Shown here in pieces: positions 41,874-54,797 of a DNA stretch of 64,000 bases (the stretch's first letter is position 1; the number at the start of each line of letters is the position of its first letter). Both the position numbers and the translations under genes were made by a program. This DNA comes from Cryptomeria japonica. Its lineage: Eukaryota; Streptophyta; Pinopsida; Cupressales; Cupressaceae. Under the pieces are notes generated by a model that was not told where the DNA came from, made no database searches, and was given only the letters and a program-made list of their open reading frames with translations. The DNA is taken from the NCBI RefSeq assembly GCF_030272615.1, contig NC_081406.1, positions 462,670,072-462,734,071 of the forward strand, given 5' to 3'.

Positions 41874-44037
41874 GTGGTATCAGAGCATGATTCTCCTAGC
41901 CTGTTGGACAAAACAACTACTCAGTTAGGACTAATTATTCCAGTCTCTTCTCAAATAAATAAAAAATTGAATTGGTTAGGCCAACATTGCATTCTTATGA
42001 GTGTGCCTTTACCTGCTTCGTGTCTTATGTGTTTCTTATGTGTTTTGAGCATGCCTACTCCATGGGTGTTTTATATGTACACTTTCCTGATGTATACCTT
42101 GTGCTTGCACCATGTCTATCATGTGTCTAGCATATGTGTTTTATATCTTATGTGTGTTTGTGTTACTTCATGAATGAGATGTTTTCAGATGTCTATTCCA
42201 TGAATACCTCTCTCTTGTATGCTTCATGATCGATGTGTCTTTAGCATGTCCACTCCACGAGTACCTTTCTCATATATTCTTGTACCTTTTGTGTATTTAT
42301 GTATTACTTCATGGTTTACATGTATGATTCATGTCTTGCATGTATTCATATGTATGGTTCATGCTTTACATAGCTCCTTCATGCCTTGTGTGCATTACTT
42401 CATGCCTTGCATATAGTCATGTATGTTGTTACTTGGCTTACATGTATCCATTATTTCATGCCTGTGTGCACTTCATGTCTTATGGTACTTATGTATACTT
42501 GCTTCATGCCTTAAGTGAATTCATGTGTATACTTCATGCGTACACTTCATGCTTTACATGTATTCGTGCCTTATGTGTATATTCTATGTTTTGCATGGAT
42601 GCTTCTTGCCTTATGTAATTCATTTGTATACTTTCTACTTTACACCTTACGTGTATTCGCGTGTATGACTCATGCCTTATGTATTCATCTATATGCTTCA
42701 TACTTGTTGTATTGGATTCATTCATAAAGTGTTTCTGTATACCTTTCTCATGTATGATTCCGCCTCTATGTGTATTACCTCCCATGTGTTCATCCATGGA
42801 TGTGCTTTGTATCTTATGCAATTGTTTCATGTACTTTCAGGATGAATTCTTTTTGTTTTGAACGAACGCCCCTTATCTTACATGTTTCAACATGATTGAA
42901 TATGCTTAGTTATTCCATGAGTATGCTTTATGAGTACTTATAAATGGGGTGATTGTTTTAAATCACCTGGGCCTTTCTTTTTGCAAACATGGGTTTCATA
43001 CTCCTAATAACATGGGAAGGAAAACATAGGGATTATTGAAACATGACGATACTATGAAAATCTATAGGATGGAAGAATGTGTAAGAGTAATATAGAAAGG
43101 AAGAATGTGTAAGAGTACAATTGCTCAAACCATGAGGTGATAATATAAGAACTTCATGAGTATAGAGATTTTGCGCATAAATCGTCATAAGAGGAGAAAG
43201 GAAACATGTTGAGAATGCAGTTAGACAAAGATAATATTAGCCATGTTCAATTTATTCATGATATATTTAATACCACTCTACCACCTAAGTTTATCAATAC
43301 GTCAACATCCAATCATAACAATCTATATGGTTACAAACTGTACGACACGAAGGAGTGATACCAGACTTAATTAATTGAGATCTTATTCATTACCCACCTC
43401 TATTTGGTAACTATGATATCAGTGACATTCACGCTGCCCACTGAAATTTCTCATTGACTAAACATTTTCCAATATTAATATATACTCTTTATGGATGTTA
43501 AGATTAAGCGAAGTTATTATTATTAACTTCTCATGTTGTCATCTAGATCAAACAGCTTGCACATTCTCTAATTAATACAACCTCTACATTTTGGGAAATT
43601 TATCCCTCTAATTGGGGATTCAGACATATTCATCCAACAAATTATAAATCAATAAATTTAGACATATCTCATATATGTATTCCTCTCATGAACAGTATGT
43701 AATGATAGAGTAAAATCATAATTTGTGGTTTCCTTACAATAACTCGTGGAATCAAAAGTGATACTCAAAAACAGTATTTATCATTTCACAAACTGCTTAT
43801 CACAAATTGTTATGTTCAAAATTTGTACCAAGCATGACTGAACATAAATCATCTGCCACGATATCAAACCCCTTTACAAATGTTATAGCATTTTATCATC
43901 TCTCAAGCCATGGTGTTTGGCTACAACTACCATACAAAACAACAATATTCAGTGAACAAATTTCTAAGGGCCCCATTCTATAAGGCATAGTCAGCATGAT
44001 AATCTCACAATTAAGGTGTTAGGCTACCACTACCATA
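41874..44037 (+). mobile_element. Internal region B of the non-coding large-LTR element
   Basis: After the primer site the region runs through a long degenerate array of TTCATGCCTTATGTG-like units (about 42000-42870), then the unique part homologous to region A (42870-44017). It stops at ACAATTAAGGTG, where A continues toward its polypurine tract, and a few bases of an upstream phrase (GTTAGGCTACCACTACCATAC) recur at the break. No Gag or Pol is encoded. The break abuts the pseudogene's truncated 5' side. Confidence 0.7.
41875..41886 (+). other. Primer-binding site of internal region B
   Basis: TGGTATCAGAGC follows the LTR end GGGGACACTACA by one base. It is the exact tRNA-iMet site. Confidence 0.9.
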
Positions 44038-44343
44038 CTAAAGCTCTATAATTTGTTTATGTAAGTTTTAAACTGAGTCTATTTTCTTCTTTGTTTCAGT
44101 ATGCTAGTGTTCTTCAGCATTTTACTTAGCAGAGATAAATATTTATGCTGATTTAAATAATAAATCATTTTTACTTTGAAACTTTTCTTTGCTTCTCATT
44201 GATCTATGCTTTTTGAGTCATGGATACTTGAGACTTTTGTTTATTACAATACATCTGTCATTCTATGCTTTTTCATGTAGATCATTGTGGATTTCTCATT
44301 GATCTTGTAAAAGCCTCTAAATTATTTTGATTTCTTTTCTCAG

Positions 44344-47300
44344 GTGCATTAAACTGCTGGTCCTTTGAATCAGACAGAGAGAATGAATGTGCAGGTAACC
44401 GATAGAGTTCTCAGCTGCTCTTTCCAAGAAATTTTTACTCGTTACGTTGTGAAATATGTAGGCATCTTTCATGATTAAATTTGTATGCTGAAGTTGCTTA
44501 TACTGGCAGTCACATACGTCCACTCCACCTCATTCTACAAGAAACAGGACAAATTCTATCAATTTAGAGGATTATGATACAGATAACATAGACACACAGG
44601 ATGCGGATCTAATGGTAGGATTTTCTCCAATCTCCATTGTTTCTAGTTTTTGTGAAGATATAACTTCTCTTGCCCAATACTTTGTTGCATAATATTATAA
44701 GTTTGGGTATCAATGGTTGCAGAGACAAACATATCAGCTAGCTACTATTAAAGTTGAGAATAACCCTAGCTAGGATGAGTAGTCCAGTCCAATGCAAGAG
44801 AAGAGGACAAGAGATACTATATCTTTGTCACGGCGAGAAGGAATTCGGCCTCGAAAGTCAACCATCCGACATTCTTCTCAAGATTTTGAAGACTAGGAAT
44901 GCACAGAGGAGGAAGATGATAGAAATAAAGGGGAGGCTGGGATGAAGGAGAGGAAGATGAAGTTGATGAAGTTGAGGAAGAGGGTGAGGAGGGTAAGGAA
45001 CAAGAAGGAAGGAGACGGTATGCTCTCCGAAAATGCACTGAGACGAGGAGGTTTTCTCTTGAAAAAGAAGAAAAGCAACGACTACAGTCTCCACCATGAA
45101 AAGTACTGCATAAAGGAATGGGAATAAAAAAATGCACGTGATGTGAGATGAGGTGGCTCAAGGGCGAAAAAACATCGTTGTGCACAAAGAGTTGATGATT
45201 CAGATGATTCTCTTCTTGTGGATGAGATGGATCAGGGTCCTGTTGGTTCATCATCATGGATGCATGTGGGAAATACAAACTTTGGTCAGCAATGGGTTTG
45301 TGGCGGACTTGACATGCATAATGCAACTGCATGGGGTTTGAAAGTTGCAGCATCTGGATGGGGACACCAAGGTGATACGTTTGGCTATGGAGGTGTAGGT
45401 GCACAACCTAGTGAGCCTAGTTCAAAAGGTGGAGCTGACATTCAACCCTTGCAGGTTGATGAAACAGTGAGTTTTGATGATATTGGAGGGCATTCTGACC
45501 ACATTGATGCATTGAAAGAAATGGTTTTTTTCCCTCTTCTCTATCCTGATTTCTTTGCAAATTATCACATCTCTCCTCCAAGGGGAGTCTTATTGTGTGG
45601 TCCTCTGGGAACTAGAAAACCGTTGATTGCAAGGGCTTTAGCATGTGCAGCTTCCAAGGCAGGATAGAAAGTAAACTTTTACATGCGAAAGGGAGCTGAT
45701 GTGCTCAGCAAGTGGGTTGGGGAAGCTGAGCGGCAGCTGAAATTACTTTTTGAAGAAGCACAAAGGAACCAACCATCCATAATATTTTTTGATGAAATAG
45801 ATGGTCTTGCCCCAGTGAGGTCTAGTAAACAAGAACAAATTCACAATTTTATTGTATCTATGCTTCTTGCTCTAATGGATGGTCTAGACTCTAGAGGTCA
45901 AGTAGTGCTTATTGGAGCGACAAACAGGATTGATGCTATTGATGGAGCTCTTCGCCGCCCTGGTCGGTTTGATCATGAATTTGTATTTTCCTTACTCGAT
46001 TGTAAAGCACGAGCTGAGATATTAAAGATCTACACAAGAAAGTAGAAGAATCCTTTATCAAAGGAATTAAGAATGGAATTAGCAGCAGCTTGTATGGGGT
46101 ATTATGGTGCTGATTTAAAAGCTTTGTGCACAGAAGCTGCAATTAATGCTTTCCGTGAGAAATATCCTCAAATATACACTAGTGATGATAAGTTTGTCAT
46201 AGATTTGGATTTTGTGAAAGTAGAGAAGCATGATTTCTTGGAAGCTATGTCTACTATTACTCCTGCTGCCCATAGAGGTGCAACAGTACAGTCAAGGCCA
46301 TTGTCCCTAGTAATAGCTCCATGCTTACAAGGACAACTAAAAATAATCAGTGATTATATTTTTGACATCTTCTACTTAGTGGCCAAGGGTGATAAAAAAG
46401 ATTCGCTGAATGAGAGTTCGCACCATCTTGCCAAGTTACTTGGATTTCCCTATGGTTCTTCCATTCCTTTTGTTTACAGACCAAGACTTCTACTTTGTGG
46501 GAAGGAGGGTGCTGGCTTGGTACGATTAGAAATTGCTTTCATAGATGTTTACACATCTATAATATTAGTCTGTTTTTTAAAACTTTTGAATTCGCTGGCT
46601 TCTAATCTAGCTACATTTCTGAATGATGCTATATTTCTACTTTTCTTGCCAGGATCACATTGGCCCTGCAGTTTTACACGAATTAGAGAGGTTCCTTGTG
46701 CATTGTCTTGGGCTTCCATCACTTTTGTTCGACCCAAGTGCACAGACCCCTAAGGAAGCACTAGTACACATTGTGGGAGAAGCAAGGAGGACTACTCCTT
46801 CTATCTTGTATCTGCCTCAACTTCAACTTTGGTGGGAGACGGTGTGTATATCATTACATTAGTACACTTATACTTTTAAAGCTCTATGCCTTTGGGATTT
46901 CCTGTGATATATTTGAAATCACTTTGTTTTTATTGCTAGAGCTTCCTAAAATGACTATATATCTGATTTTGTTTGTTTGACTGAGCTTCATAGGCCCATG
47001 ATCAGCTAAGAGCTGTTCTACTATCTATACTGGAAGAATTGCCTCAGACCTTCCTTTATTACTTCTTGCAACCTCCTCTATACCCTCTGATGAATTGGAT
47101 GGAGAAGCTGCATCCTTGTTTGGTCGTCGCTATATGTATGTATCAAGGACATCATTGTCTTAGTTTTTGTATTGTTTCTGCTTAGTTTGTTCAAGATTAT
47201 GCTAAGGCATGTGAATCCTTTTCTGTATAGCATTGAGTACCAAGTACTTCGCTAGCTTCTAACTCTGTATAAATTGAATTTGTCATTGAATTGAGTGTAC

Positions 47301-48999
47301 ATGAATTCGATGGTATCTGGTACAGCTTGAATGGATTGCAAATTTTATTTTGGTTTAGTATAATAGAAGGTAAAATCCTGAATGGATTACATTCTTTTGC
47401 TTTATGTGCAGTTACCAAGTAGAAAAACCAAGTTCAGATGACAGGTGTAGATTCATCTCGCAACTAGTTGATGCTGTTCTTACTATCCCTGATCAACAAG
47501 TAGTAATTACTCCTAAAAAGAATGTTTCTAATCCTGAACTTCCAAAGGTACCAAAAGCAGCAAGAGGACCAAGTGAAACTGAGCTACGTGCCGAGGTAGA
47601 AGCAGAGGAGCATGTTATTCGACGACTCCGAATGTGTCTTCGGGATGTCTGCAGCAGGTTTTGTAGTGATGCATCAATCATTATTTGATTCATTTGTTGA
47701 GGATGTGTTTACCAAGTGAAAATTAATTTTGAGTGCTTATATGTATCCACATACAATGTGCAGACTTCTGTATGAAAAACGGTTCAATGTCTTCCATTAC
47801 CCTGTCATGGATGAAGACGCTCCTGACTATTATGCAATAGTTCAAAATCCAATGGATATCACTACTTTACTGCAACGAGTAGATAATCGACGTTACTTGA
47901 CATGCTCAGCATTCCTGCAAGATGTGGAACTAATTCCAGCCAATGCAAAAGTAAGCATGATTGGACATGCCTATGATCCTATCAGCTTTATGGGGTTGAA
48001 CAAAAATTTGTTTTCCATTCATTCCTGATAATAAATATCATTAGTTTCGCATAACAGGCATATAATGGTGATGACTGCAATGGAGCTCGAATTGTCAGCA
48101 GAGCATATGCACTAAGGGATGCGGTATGGTTAAATATGCTAATAATAGAGACATACAGTAATCGAAGTTCAAATGTTTTATGTCAAGTAGTAAGCATTTA
48201 TTGTTCACTTTGCTAATCCTTGTCTTACGCATAATCAGATTCTTGGCATGCTTTCCCAAATGGATCCTGCACTAGTTGCCTTTTGTGATAAAATTGCTGC
48301 TCAGGGTGGGCCAACTCGTTTGTCAGAGGATTCAACTACAAATTTTCCTTCGAATCCTGTTGCTCAACCAGTTCATATTACAAGAGCAAGTGAATGCTTA
48401 CGCAACGTTCAGCCTGATATGAATGTATCTCAAAGTTATGAGGTCTTGAAGCGCTCAAAGCAGAATAGTGATCCTGATCAAGGTGGAATTATGCTTTGCA
48501 CCATGCCACTTGTAATCCTTTTTTATTTTTGATATTTAGAATTAGAAGCACAATTGTATTGAAATTCTTAGAATGTGTTTTTTCAACAGGTAAGGTTGTG
48601 GCTGGGGACTCTGATCCATTTGCTGAGGACAGTTCACAACCCATGGAGATTGATACTTCTGGGCAGAATACTCTAAAAACAAAATGCCTTCATGGTAGTG
48701 TGACAAATGAGGCATTTAAAGGTGTGCAGCAATGTGAGGCAAATAATCAAGAAGAAATAATGAATCAACCGGAACGCAAATCCTCTTCCAAAGTGCCAAT
48801 AAGCAATCACTTGTCAGAACTGATTGAATCAATAGAAGATAATTTGTGAAATGTACCGAAGGTTATGGAATCTCAGAAACTTGAAAGACTTTATGCTCTA
48901 ATTTGTCGAAGGGTGATATCCTTAGCAGATGCGAACAAACCAACAATTATTAAATTCTTGAAGGACTTCTCATCTGATGAAAGCAATTTTCATAGATAG
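44344..48999 (+). pseudogene. ATAD2/Yta7-type AAA-ATPase with bromodomain, 5'-truncated pseudogene
   Basis: About eleven exons with GT-AG borders are readable: 44344-44394, 44510-44614, 44723-46519, 46653-46841, 46994-47135, 47412-47657, 47764-47950, 48058-48123, 48239-48482 and 48590-48999. They follow the plant nuclear AAA-bromodomain ATPase (Arabidopsis At1g05910 type), a chromatin factor that binds acetylated histones. Seen in order: NSINLEDY, an acidic stretch with many stops, GGADIQPLQ, VSFDDIGGH, the first AAA domain with Walker B IIFFDEIDGLAPVRSS, sensor GATNR and RRPGRFD, a degenerate second AAA region, ELPKVPKAARGPSETELRAE, and the bromodomain (LLYEKRFNVFHYPVMDEDAP ... AYNGDD). Walker A is ruined: GPLGTRKP (45599-45622) replaces GPPGTGKT. 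Stops at 45665 (Gln codon), 46043 (Trp codon), 48847 and in the N-terminal part, plus a frameshift near 47050, show decay. Introns are kept, so it arose by DNA duplication, not by retroposition. Confidence 0.92.
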
Positions 49000-49162
49000 T
49001 TTTGTAACCGAATGTCCTATGAAGTTTATTTGGGGCTCTAATTTGTCGAGGGGTGATATCATTGAAAGATGTGGACAAAACTATGATTTTTAAATTTTTG
49101 AAGGACTTCTCATCCGATGAAAGAAATTTTTAAAGAGAGTTTTGTAACGGACTGTCCTATGA
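48895..49162 (+). repeat. Tandem duplication of the pseudogene's last coding segment
   Basis: CTCTAATTTGTCGAAGGGTG (48897) recurs as CTCTAATTTGTCGAGGGGTG (49037), with the following GAAGGACTTCTCATC(T/C)GATG and TTTGTAAC block, period 140 bp. The second unit lies after the stop codon at 48997 and is non-coding. Confidence 0.85.
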
Positions 49163-49180
49163 ACTGCTATGTTACCAGAA

Positions 49181-49220
49181 ACGCGACGGGAGAACTTCGT
49201 TTCGTGTTTTCCCCGTCGCG
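49181..49220. repeat. GC-rich inverted repeat
   Basis: CGCGACGGG (49182-49190) and CCCGTCGCG (49212-49220) are perfect inverse partners around a 21-base loop, in otherwise AT-rich DNA. It resembles the end of a DNA transposon or MITE; no partner end was found. Confidence 0.6.
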
Positions 49221-50454
49221 AACGGCGGTTTCCAAACTGCTGTCTCACAGTCAGAGAAATTTAAAGGAGTGAATTTTGCAGTGAAGACCTTAATCTTACT
49301 ACAGGGGAAATAAGAGAAGATATCATTAATACTGTGATATATGCACAGGAAATCTTGGTAATACATAGGTTTCAGTGAGAATATGCTCACTTTGTAAACA
49401 GATTTCTTCATGATAATGTTCTCTTTCGGGTTGAATAAATTGATTTTTTGTTATTGTCTCCATGGATGAGTGTGCATTGCTTTCAAATTGATATGTCAAG
49501 GACATTGATATTGGTCTTCTTACTCTTTCTGAGTTGCATTTTCCATTTACTGTCTTCATTCAAGGAATGGATTAATCTGGTCTAAATGGAATATGGAGTA
49601 ATGTATGTTCATCTTTGGATTTCTCGGAAGAATTGCAGAAAGTGTCTATTGGTGGGAGTGTTTCTATAATGTAATAATACAAAGGCGCCCCTTGGATGTG
49701 AATTTGTAGTGTCATGATGACTCTCTGCATGGTTTGGTATTTGACTTTGTTGCCCGGATGAAGCACTGATCTGAGTAGTTATTTGTTCAAAGGTCTAAGC
49801 ATTCATTGGAATTCAAAGATGAATCATTTGAGCACTTTATTTTCAGTTATGTTCTTTGCTTTGTTAGCTTAGGATTCTTCATGTTCTTTGATTTAAGAAG
49901 TGAGATAGTCAAGAGCAATGTCAGTTTGAGAAAATCTTGCATATTATTTTATATCTGCTTCTTGTTGCTGAATAATATATCATTTTTGAAAAGGGATACC
50001 TTTAGGTCTAGCAGAGCCTAAAGAGCAAAAGGTGTCAACCTTTGGGTTGAGTTTTGTTCATTGGCCAAACTAACATTTAAAATCAAGAATAAGTAATCGC
50101 AAAGCTTTAGGTTTTAATGGGTGCAATTTTGGAAAAAAATGTCAGCACACTCGACTTGTGACTACACAAGACTAATGGTTGTGTAAGCAACTAGGCATTC
50201 TACTACTATTGGAATTAGTATGACCAAAAATGTTCCAAACAAATTACAATGTAATATTGAAAGAATTTTATTAAGATGAGAGTAATAATATTAAAAATCA
50301 CAGCTGTGAAAAATTTAAGATCTTTTTGAAATGCTGCATGTTTGATGTTTGTGGTTTGTGATTTGAACTGCTCGATTAAAAATTCTCTGTTTAATGCCTT
50401 TAGTACATCTTTAATTAGTGAACATTGACCAGCCAAAAAAAATAGATTGGTTCA
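49221..50454. other. Non-coding DNA, no gene recognised
   Basis: Frames of 60-79 codons here have no domain and overlap on both strands. It lies between the pseudogene tail and a decayed gypsy element. Confidence 0.4.
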
Positions 50455-53400
50455 ATGGTGGATAAATGAATCGCACCATTTAGATATACTTCATCAACCT
50501 AATATGGTCCTAACCACCTTGTTTGCATCTTGATCTTATGATCCTTATATTGTGAGTCCTAAAGGAGAGTCTATTCACCTTTTTGCAACATTTTTGTCTT
50601 GATAAAGAGGTCTTTCCACTTAATTTAATATTTTCTCACTATCTCAATATGATGGAAGGTTTCTCTTAAGATAAAATCAAGAGCATTAAGTTGCATCATT
50701 CTCTTTTTTTGGGCTGCTAATAAGTCCATAATGAATTAGAGTTTTTACCTTAATGTATTGTGTTCAAACTCAATTGGAAGGAAATATTTTATCCCATAAA
50801 CTATTTCATATGGTGTAAACAAGTTGTAGTCTTAGTAACAATCTATCAAAGAAATTGGCCTATGCCATATTTAAGTACCTTAGTAACAAACTATCAAAGC
50901 CTCTTTGATATAAAATATCACCAAGGATAGTGAAGTATGGTGTACATTGGAGGAAAGTTTTGTGTTATTTATGTGAAAGGTTAGGTGGTGAAGTTTGACC
51001 GTGGTGGTAAGCGTAAATATCATGATACTAGGGTGAATAAGGACCAATAAGTTGTCATATAAGTTCAAAATTAGGGACATTGTGTGGGTATTAATAATTT
51101 CTCAACAAGAACTTAGAATGTCAACTATTCTATGGCATATCCAAGACACATTCAATTATGGCTATAGTATCATCAACTAGATTGTTTTTCCAACTAGATC
51201 TGCAAGAAATTATTCTTGAAACTATTTGCCATGTATTTGTAGGTGATCAATTCACCATATTTTGTTTGATATTCATCATTAACGTTTTTAACTATTAGTT
51301 TAGAATAACCATGAACAAGGATGTGTTGGATATTCCATTGAATTGTTATATTATGACCAACAAGAAAAGCTTCATATTCAACAACATGGTTTGCACATGG
51401 AAAGCTAAATCTAAATGCTTTCAACATGGAATTTCCTTGAGTATAAACAAGATTCAAACGCTTGCTCCATGACTAGTACAAGAACAATCAAGACATAACT
51501 TCTATATAGAGGGCTCTTCAATAGTAAAGATAGATTCATCAAGATTATCTATAACGAATGGATGATTATCTATAAGATGTGCCTTAAATAATTGATCCAT
51601 AGAAACCTATGCTTTAATTTCTTTTTTATCTTAAAACTTACTGTCAAATTCACCTAACAACGTTACCCTCTTAGCCATATTAATTGTAAGAGAATTTTTG
51701 AATAAGAGGCATTTGAATGGATCCAATTAATAAATAAGATTTGCTTGGTGACTAAGCATGTAATGTCATAATTTTTGTGTACAAAAAAGACTACTAAACA
51801 TTACCGTTCCATAGAAATATAGGAAAGCTCATTTTTCATGAGTGTTTGATTGATAATAGATTGTTTTCTCACAATCTTGTTTATAATTTTGTGCTAATAG
51901 TGCACCCAAGGAGACTAATATAGTTGATATGTAGAAGTATGTGATTATTTTAATAGGAGACATAAGAACCATTGGTGATGCAATATAGTCTTTGATATGA
52001 TAAAAATATTCTCAGTAGGATTCATTCCATTGAAACCCACCATTTTTCTTGAGAAGGTGGGGAAATGGTTGACATTTGTAAAAAGTTGTGCTATTAATCT
52101 TCAAATGGCTAGTAGCTTTCCTTGAAGTCAATTATATTATTTTAAAATTTTAAAGGGGTGGCATATCCATGATAGTTGCAAACTTAGAAATATAAAAATC
52201 TATATATCATTGAGATATAATAAAGATCAAGAGTTTTTCGATGTTATGCCAAAAATACATTTCTTGGAATTAAGGCATATATATATATATATAGGGATTC
52301 AAATATAAATTCAAGGAGATGAGTGGTATTCTCTTATTTTCTATTTTCCCATTTGAAATATCATCTAGATAAACTTCCACAATTTCTATGGAGCATGTCA
52401 TGAAATGTAACTATCATTGCCCTCTGATAAGTAGCTCCCACATTTATCCATCTACAAGTGTCACTTGATAGAAAAAGATACCTCAAGGGAATTATGAAAG
52501 AAATTTTATGTTGGTGTATAATAACAATTCAAATATGATTACAACTCAAAAAACTATCCACAAGTGATAGCATTTTATAACTAGCTACGAGATCAATAAT
52601 TATGCCAATGTTGGAAGGATGAAAATCATCTTTTGGGCAAGATGCAATAACATATTTGAAGGCTATACATATGCATATTCCTTTTATCTTTTTTGACATG
52701 AATTATAATGGATATCCATTCAAGATAGTCAATTGGGAGTATGAAGTTAACATTTAAAAGTTTTTGTAGTTCTTCTTTGACTAGTAGGGCAATTTTAGGA
52801 TGCATCTAATGTAGTTTTCCTTAATTGAAACTTAGCATTAAAAAAACCATGCATGGAGGTTAACCAAAATAGAAGGGTCCAATCCAAAAATGTTAGCATA
52901 GGACCAATAAAAATATATGAAATGTGCTTTGCAAAATTGATGACACTCTGTGTTCTTTTGGAGGATTTTAAAATGTAAATATATAGATTATTTTTTATCC
53001 CCAAATTTTAATGAATACTAAGAGGTGGTGGGGGGCGGGGGGGTGAAATACTATCCCCAAACTTTTAACAAAACTCTTAAGCAATTTTACTGTAGTCCAG
53101 TATAGTAGTTTAAACAATAAACAGATTAAAACACAAACAAGCCAAATAGCAAATAGAGAATTCACCCACATAAGCACAATCACCATAACACAAGATATTT
53201 TGATGTGGAAACCCAAATGGGAAAAACCACAGTGAGTAAAAATGACAAGTCAACTATCTGCAGAATACTGACCAGACCGGTTAAGGTCAGACTGGTTAAG
53301 GCCTTACAATTTTCTTCATCAGAACAGATCTTGTTAGGAATCTAGATCTTTGTAACTAGGAGATAAGTCTTGTTAAAGACTACCTTGTTAAAGGATTTCA

Positions 53401-54790
53401 GATTCACAATTGTGAACCACCTTGTTAGTGGATTTACAAAAGGCTTGACTGGGCCTACCCGGTTAAGGATTTCATACTTGTCGAAGAGATTAGTAATCAA
53501 CAAGTGAATGATCTAGACAATAGCATACAATGCTTGATTAGATCCTTGACAACTCTTTGTTAATGCATTGCAACATTACTTCAGTCTTCTATCCTTTTCA
53601 TGTTCAATCTCTATTACATGATGCTTCTATAACAACTCCACTTCTTCAACATACATACACACATACATTCATTCCTATAAAAACCCTAGACATGATGTCC
53701 TTAAATAGGAAGCTGATTTCATGTCGGTCCAATGAGATTGGATTACAATTTCCTAGGTTCAAAGCATCTAGACACATTTGGTAACACGACATAGAAGCAC
53801 CACCAAAGTGTCGGTGGATGATAACTCATCACACTCTACCATTTTACTTCTTAATCACAATATACCAATAAACAAAGACTAGTAAACTGGAACATAGTGT
53901 TCTGATAAAAAATATTGACTGCCACTAGGGGTCCTTGTTCCGCTTGAGGTCTTCATACCGCTTGAGGTCTTCAGTCATGCTTTGACCAAAAAGCTTTTTT
54001 TGCAAAACATCGATAGTCTTCTACAAACAAAGACTATTAATTCAATGTTATATAATACCGGTGTGAACAATACAACACCTATTACCGATGGAGATTAACT
54101 CATACATAAAATAAGTGTGTGTCCATCAATGACAATCACAACTAAACATCATCAAAATACCAACAAATTTATGTCATTTTTATTTTCAATCAAGATTGCT
54201 AAGTGATATTTTCATTGTGGAAGTGCTAGGGGAAGATTGGATTCCTCATGTAATAAGGCCTCTAAAAATTTTTCATTACTAAACAAATCTTTATTTTCAT
54301 CTTTTCTATGTTTGATAGCACATTAGAGAGGGTTTCTCTGGGTTTTTTTTTTAAAAAAGTACGACTAAGGAACTCTTCATCTTCCCCAAAATAGATAGTG
54401 GTATCAAGATTGATTTCAAATTATTTAATATGATCTCTCATTTTAATATCATTGCAGAGTTCCAAGAATTTGACAATTATCTCATTATCTTGAAATGTTT
54501 TTAAAGGCATGAGGTTTTTCTAGTCTCAATTAATAAATGATGCATATATAAGTTTTGTGAAAGAGATTGGTGATATATAAAAAAATGAAAGAGGCAAGAT
54601 GGTCCATCCCATGGTATTTTCAATATTGTCAAAGGTTTCCTTTGTATTCATAGAAGATACACGGTGTACATTAATTTTCTAATTAAGTAGCATGTATCCT
54701 AATCAATGACGGTGAACATTGTATTGTACTTGAATCAATTCAAGAATATCTTACTCATGTTAGCCTAATTTTTACAATTCATGTTTTCAC
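50455..54790 (-). pseudogene. Decayed Ty3/gypsy pol (RT, RNase H, integrase)
   Basis: Read on the minus strand, right to left. Codons near 54200 (MKISLSNLD) and 52880 (NIFGLDPSILVNLHA) match gypsy pol. The RT/RNase H connection GFQWNESYWEYFYHIKDYI lies at about 52000-52060, followed by VSLGALLAQN-like residues near 51890. The RNase H piece at 51194-51457 contains ANHVVEYEAFLVGHNITIQW and DEYQTKYGELITYKYM. The integrase tail near 50480-50540 reads WLGP, then after a stop VDEVYLNGAIHL. Stops and frameshifts are frequent and no LTR was linked to it with certainty. A solo copia LTR (53012-54165) interrupts it. Right limit is approximate. Confidence 0.75.
53012..54165 (-). mobile_element. Solo copia LTR inside the gypsy pol
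   Basis: On the minus strand it starts TGTTGGTATTTTGATGATG at 54165 and ends TTAGTATTCA at 53012. The U5 signature is present in reverse at 53021-53047 with an expanded, G-interrupted run. The leader phrase CCCATTTGGGTTTCCACATC lies near 53212. No primer site or internal region follows. AATTT occurs just right of it (54166-54170) and, offset by three bases, just left (53004-53008), a possible target duplication. Confidence 0.75.
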
Positions 54791-54797
54791 ATATATG

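Noticed and set aside
42000-42870. Several Cys-, Met- and Phe-rich frames that look like small membrane proteins, repeated at 37.1-37.5 kb
   Set aside because: They arise from the degenerate short-unit array, overlap one another in several frames and have no conserved start.
44817-45404. Long minus-strand frame (195 codons, His- and Pro-rich)
   Set aside because: It is the opposite strand of pseudogene exon 44723-46519, whose plus-strand translation matches the ATAD2-type family.
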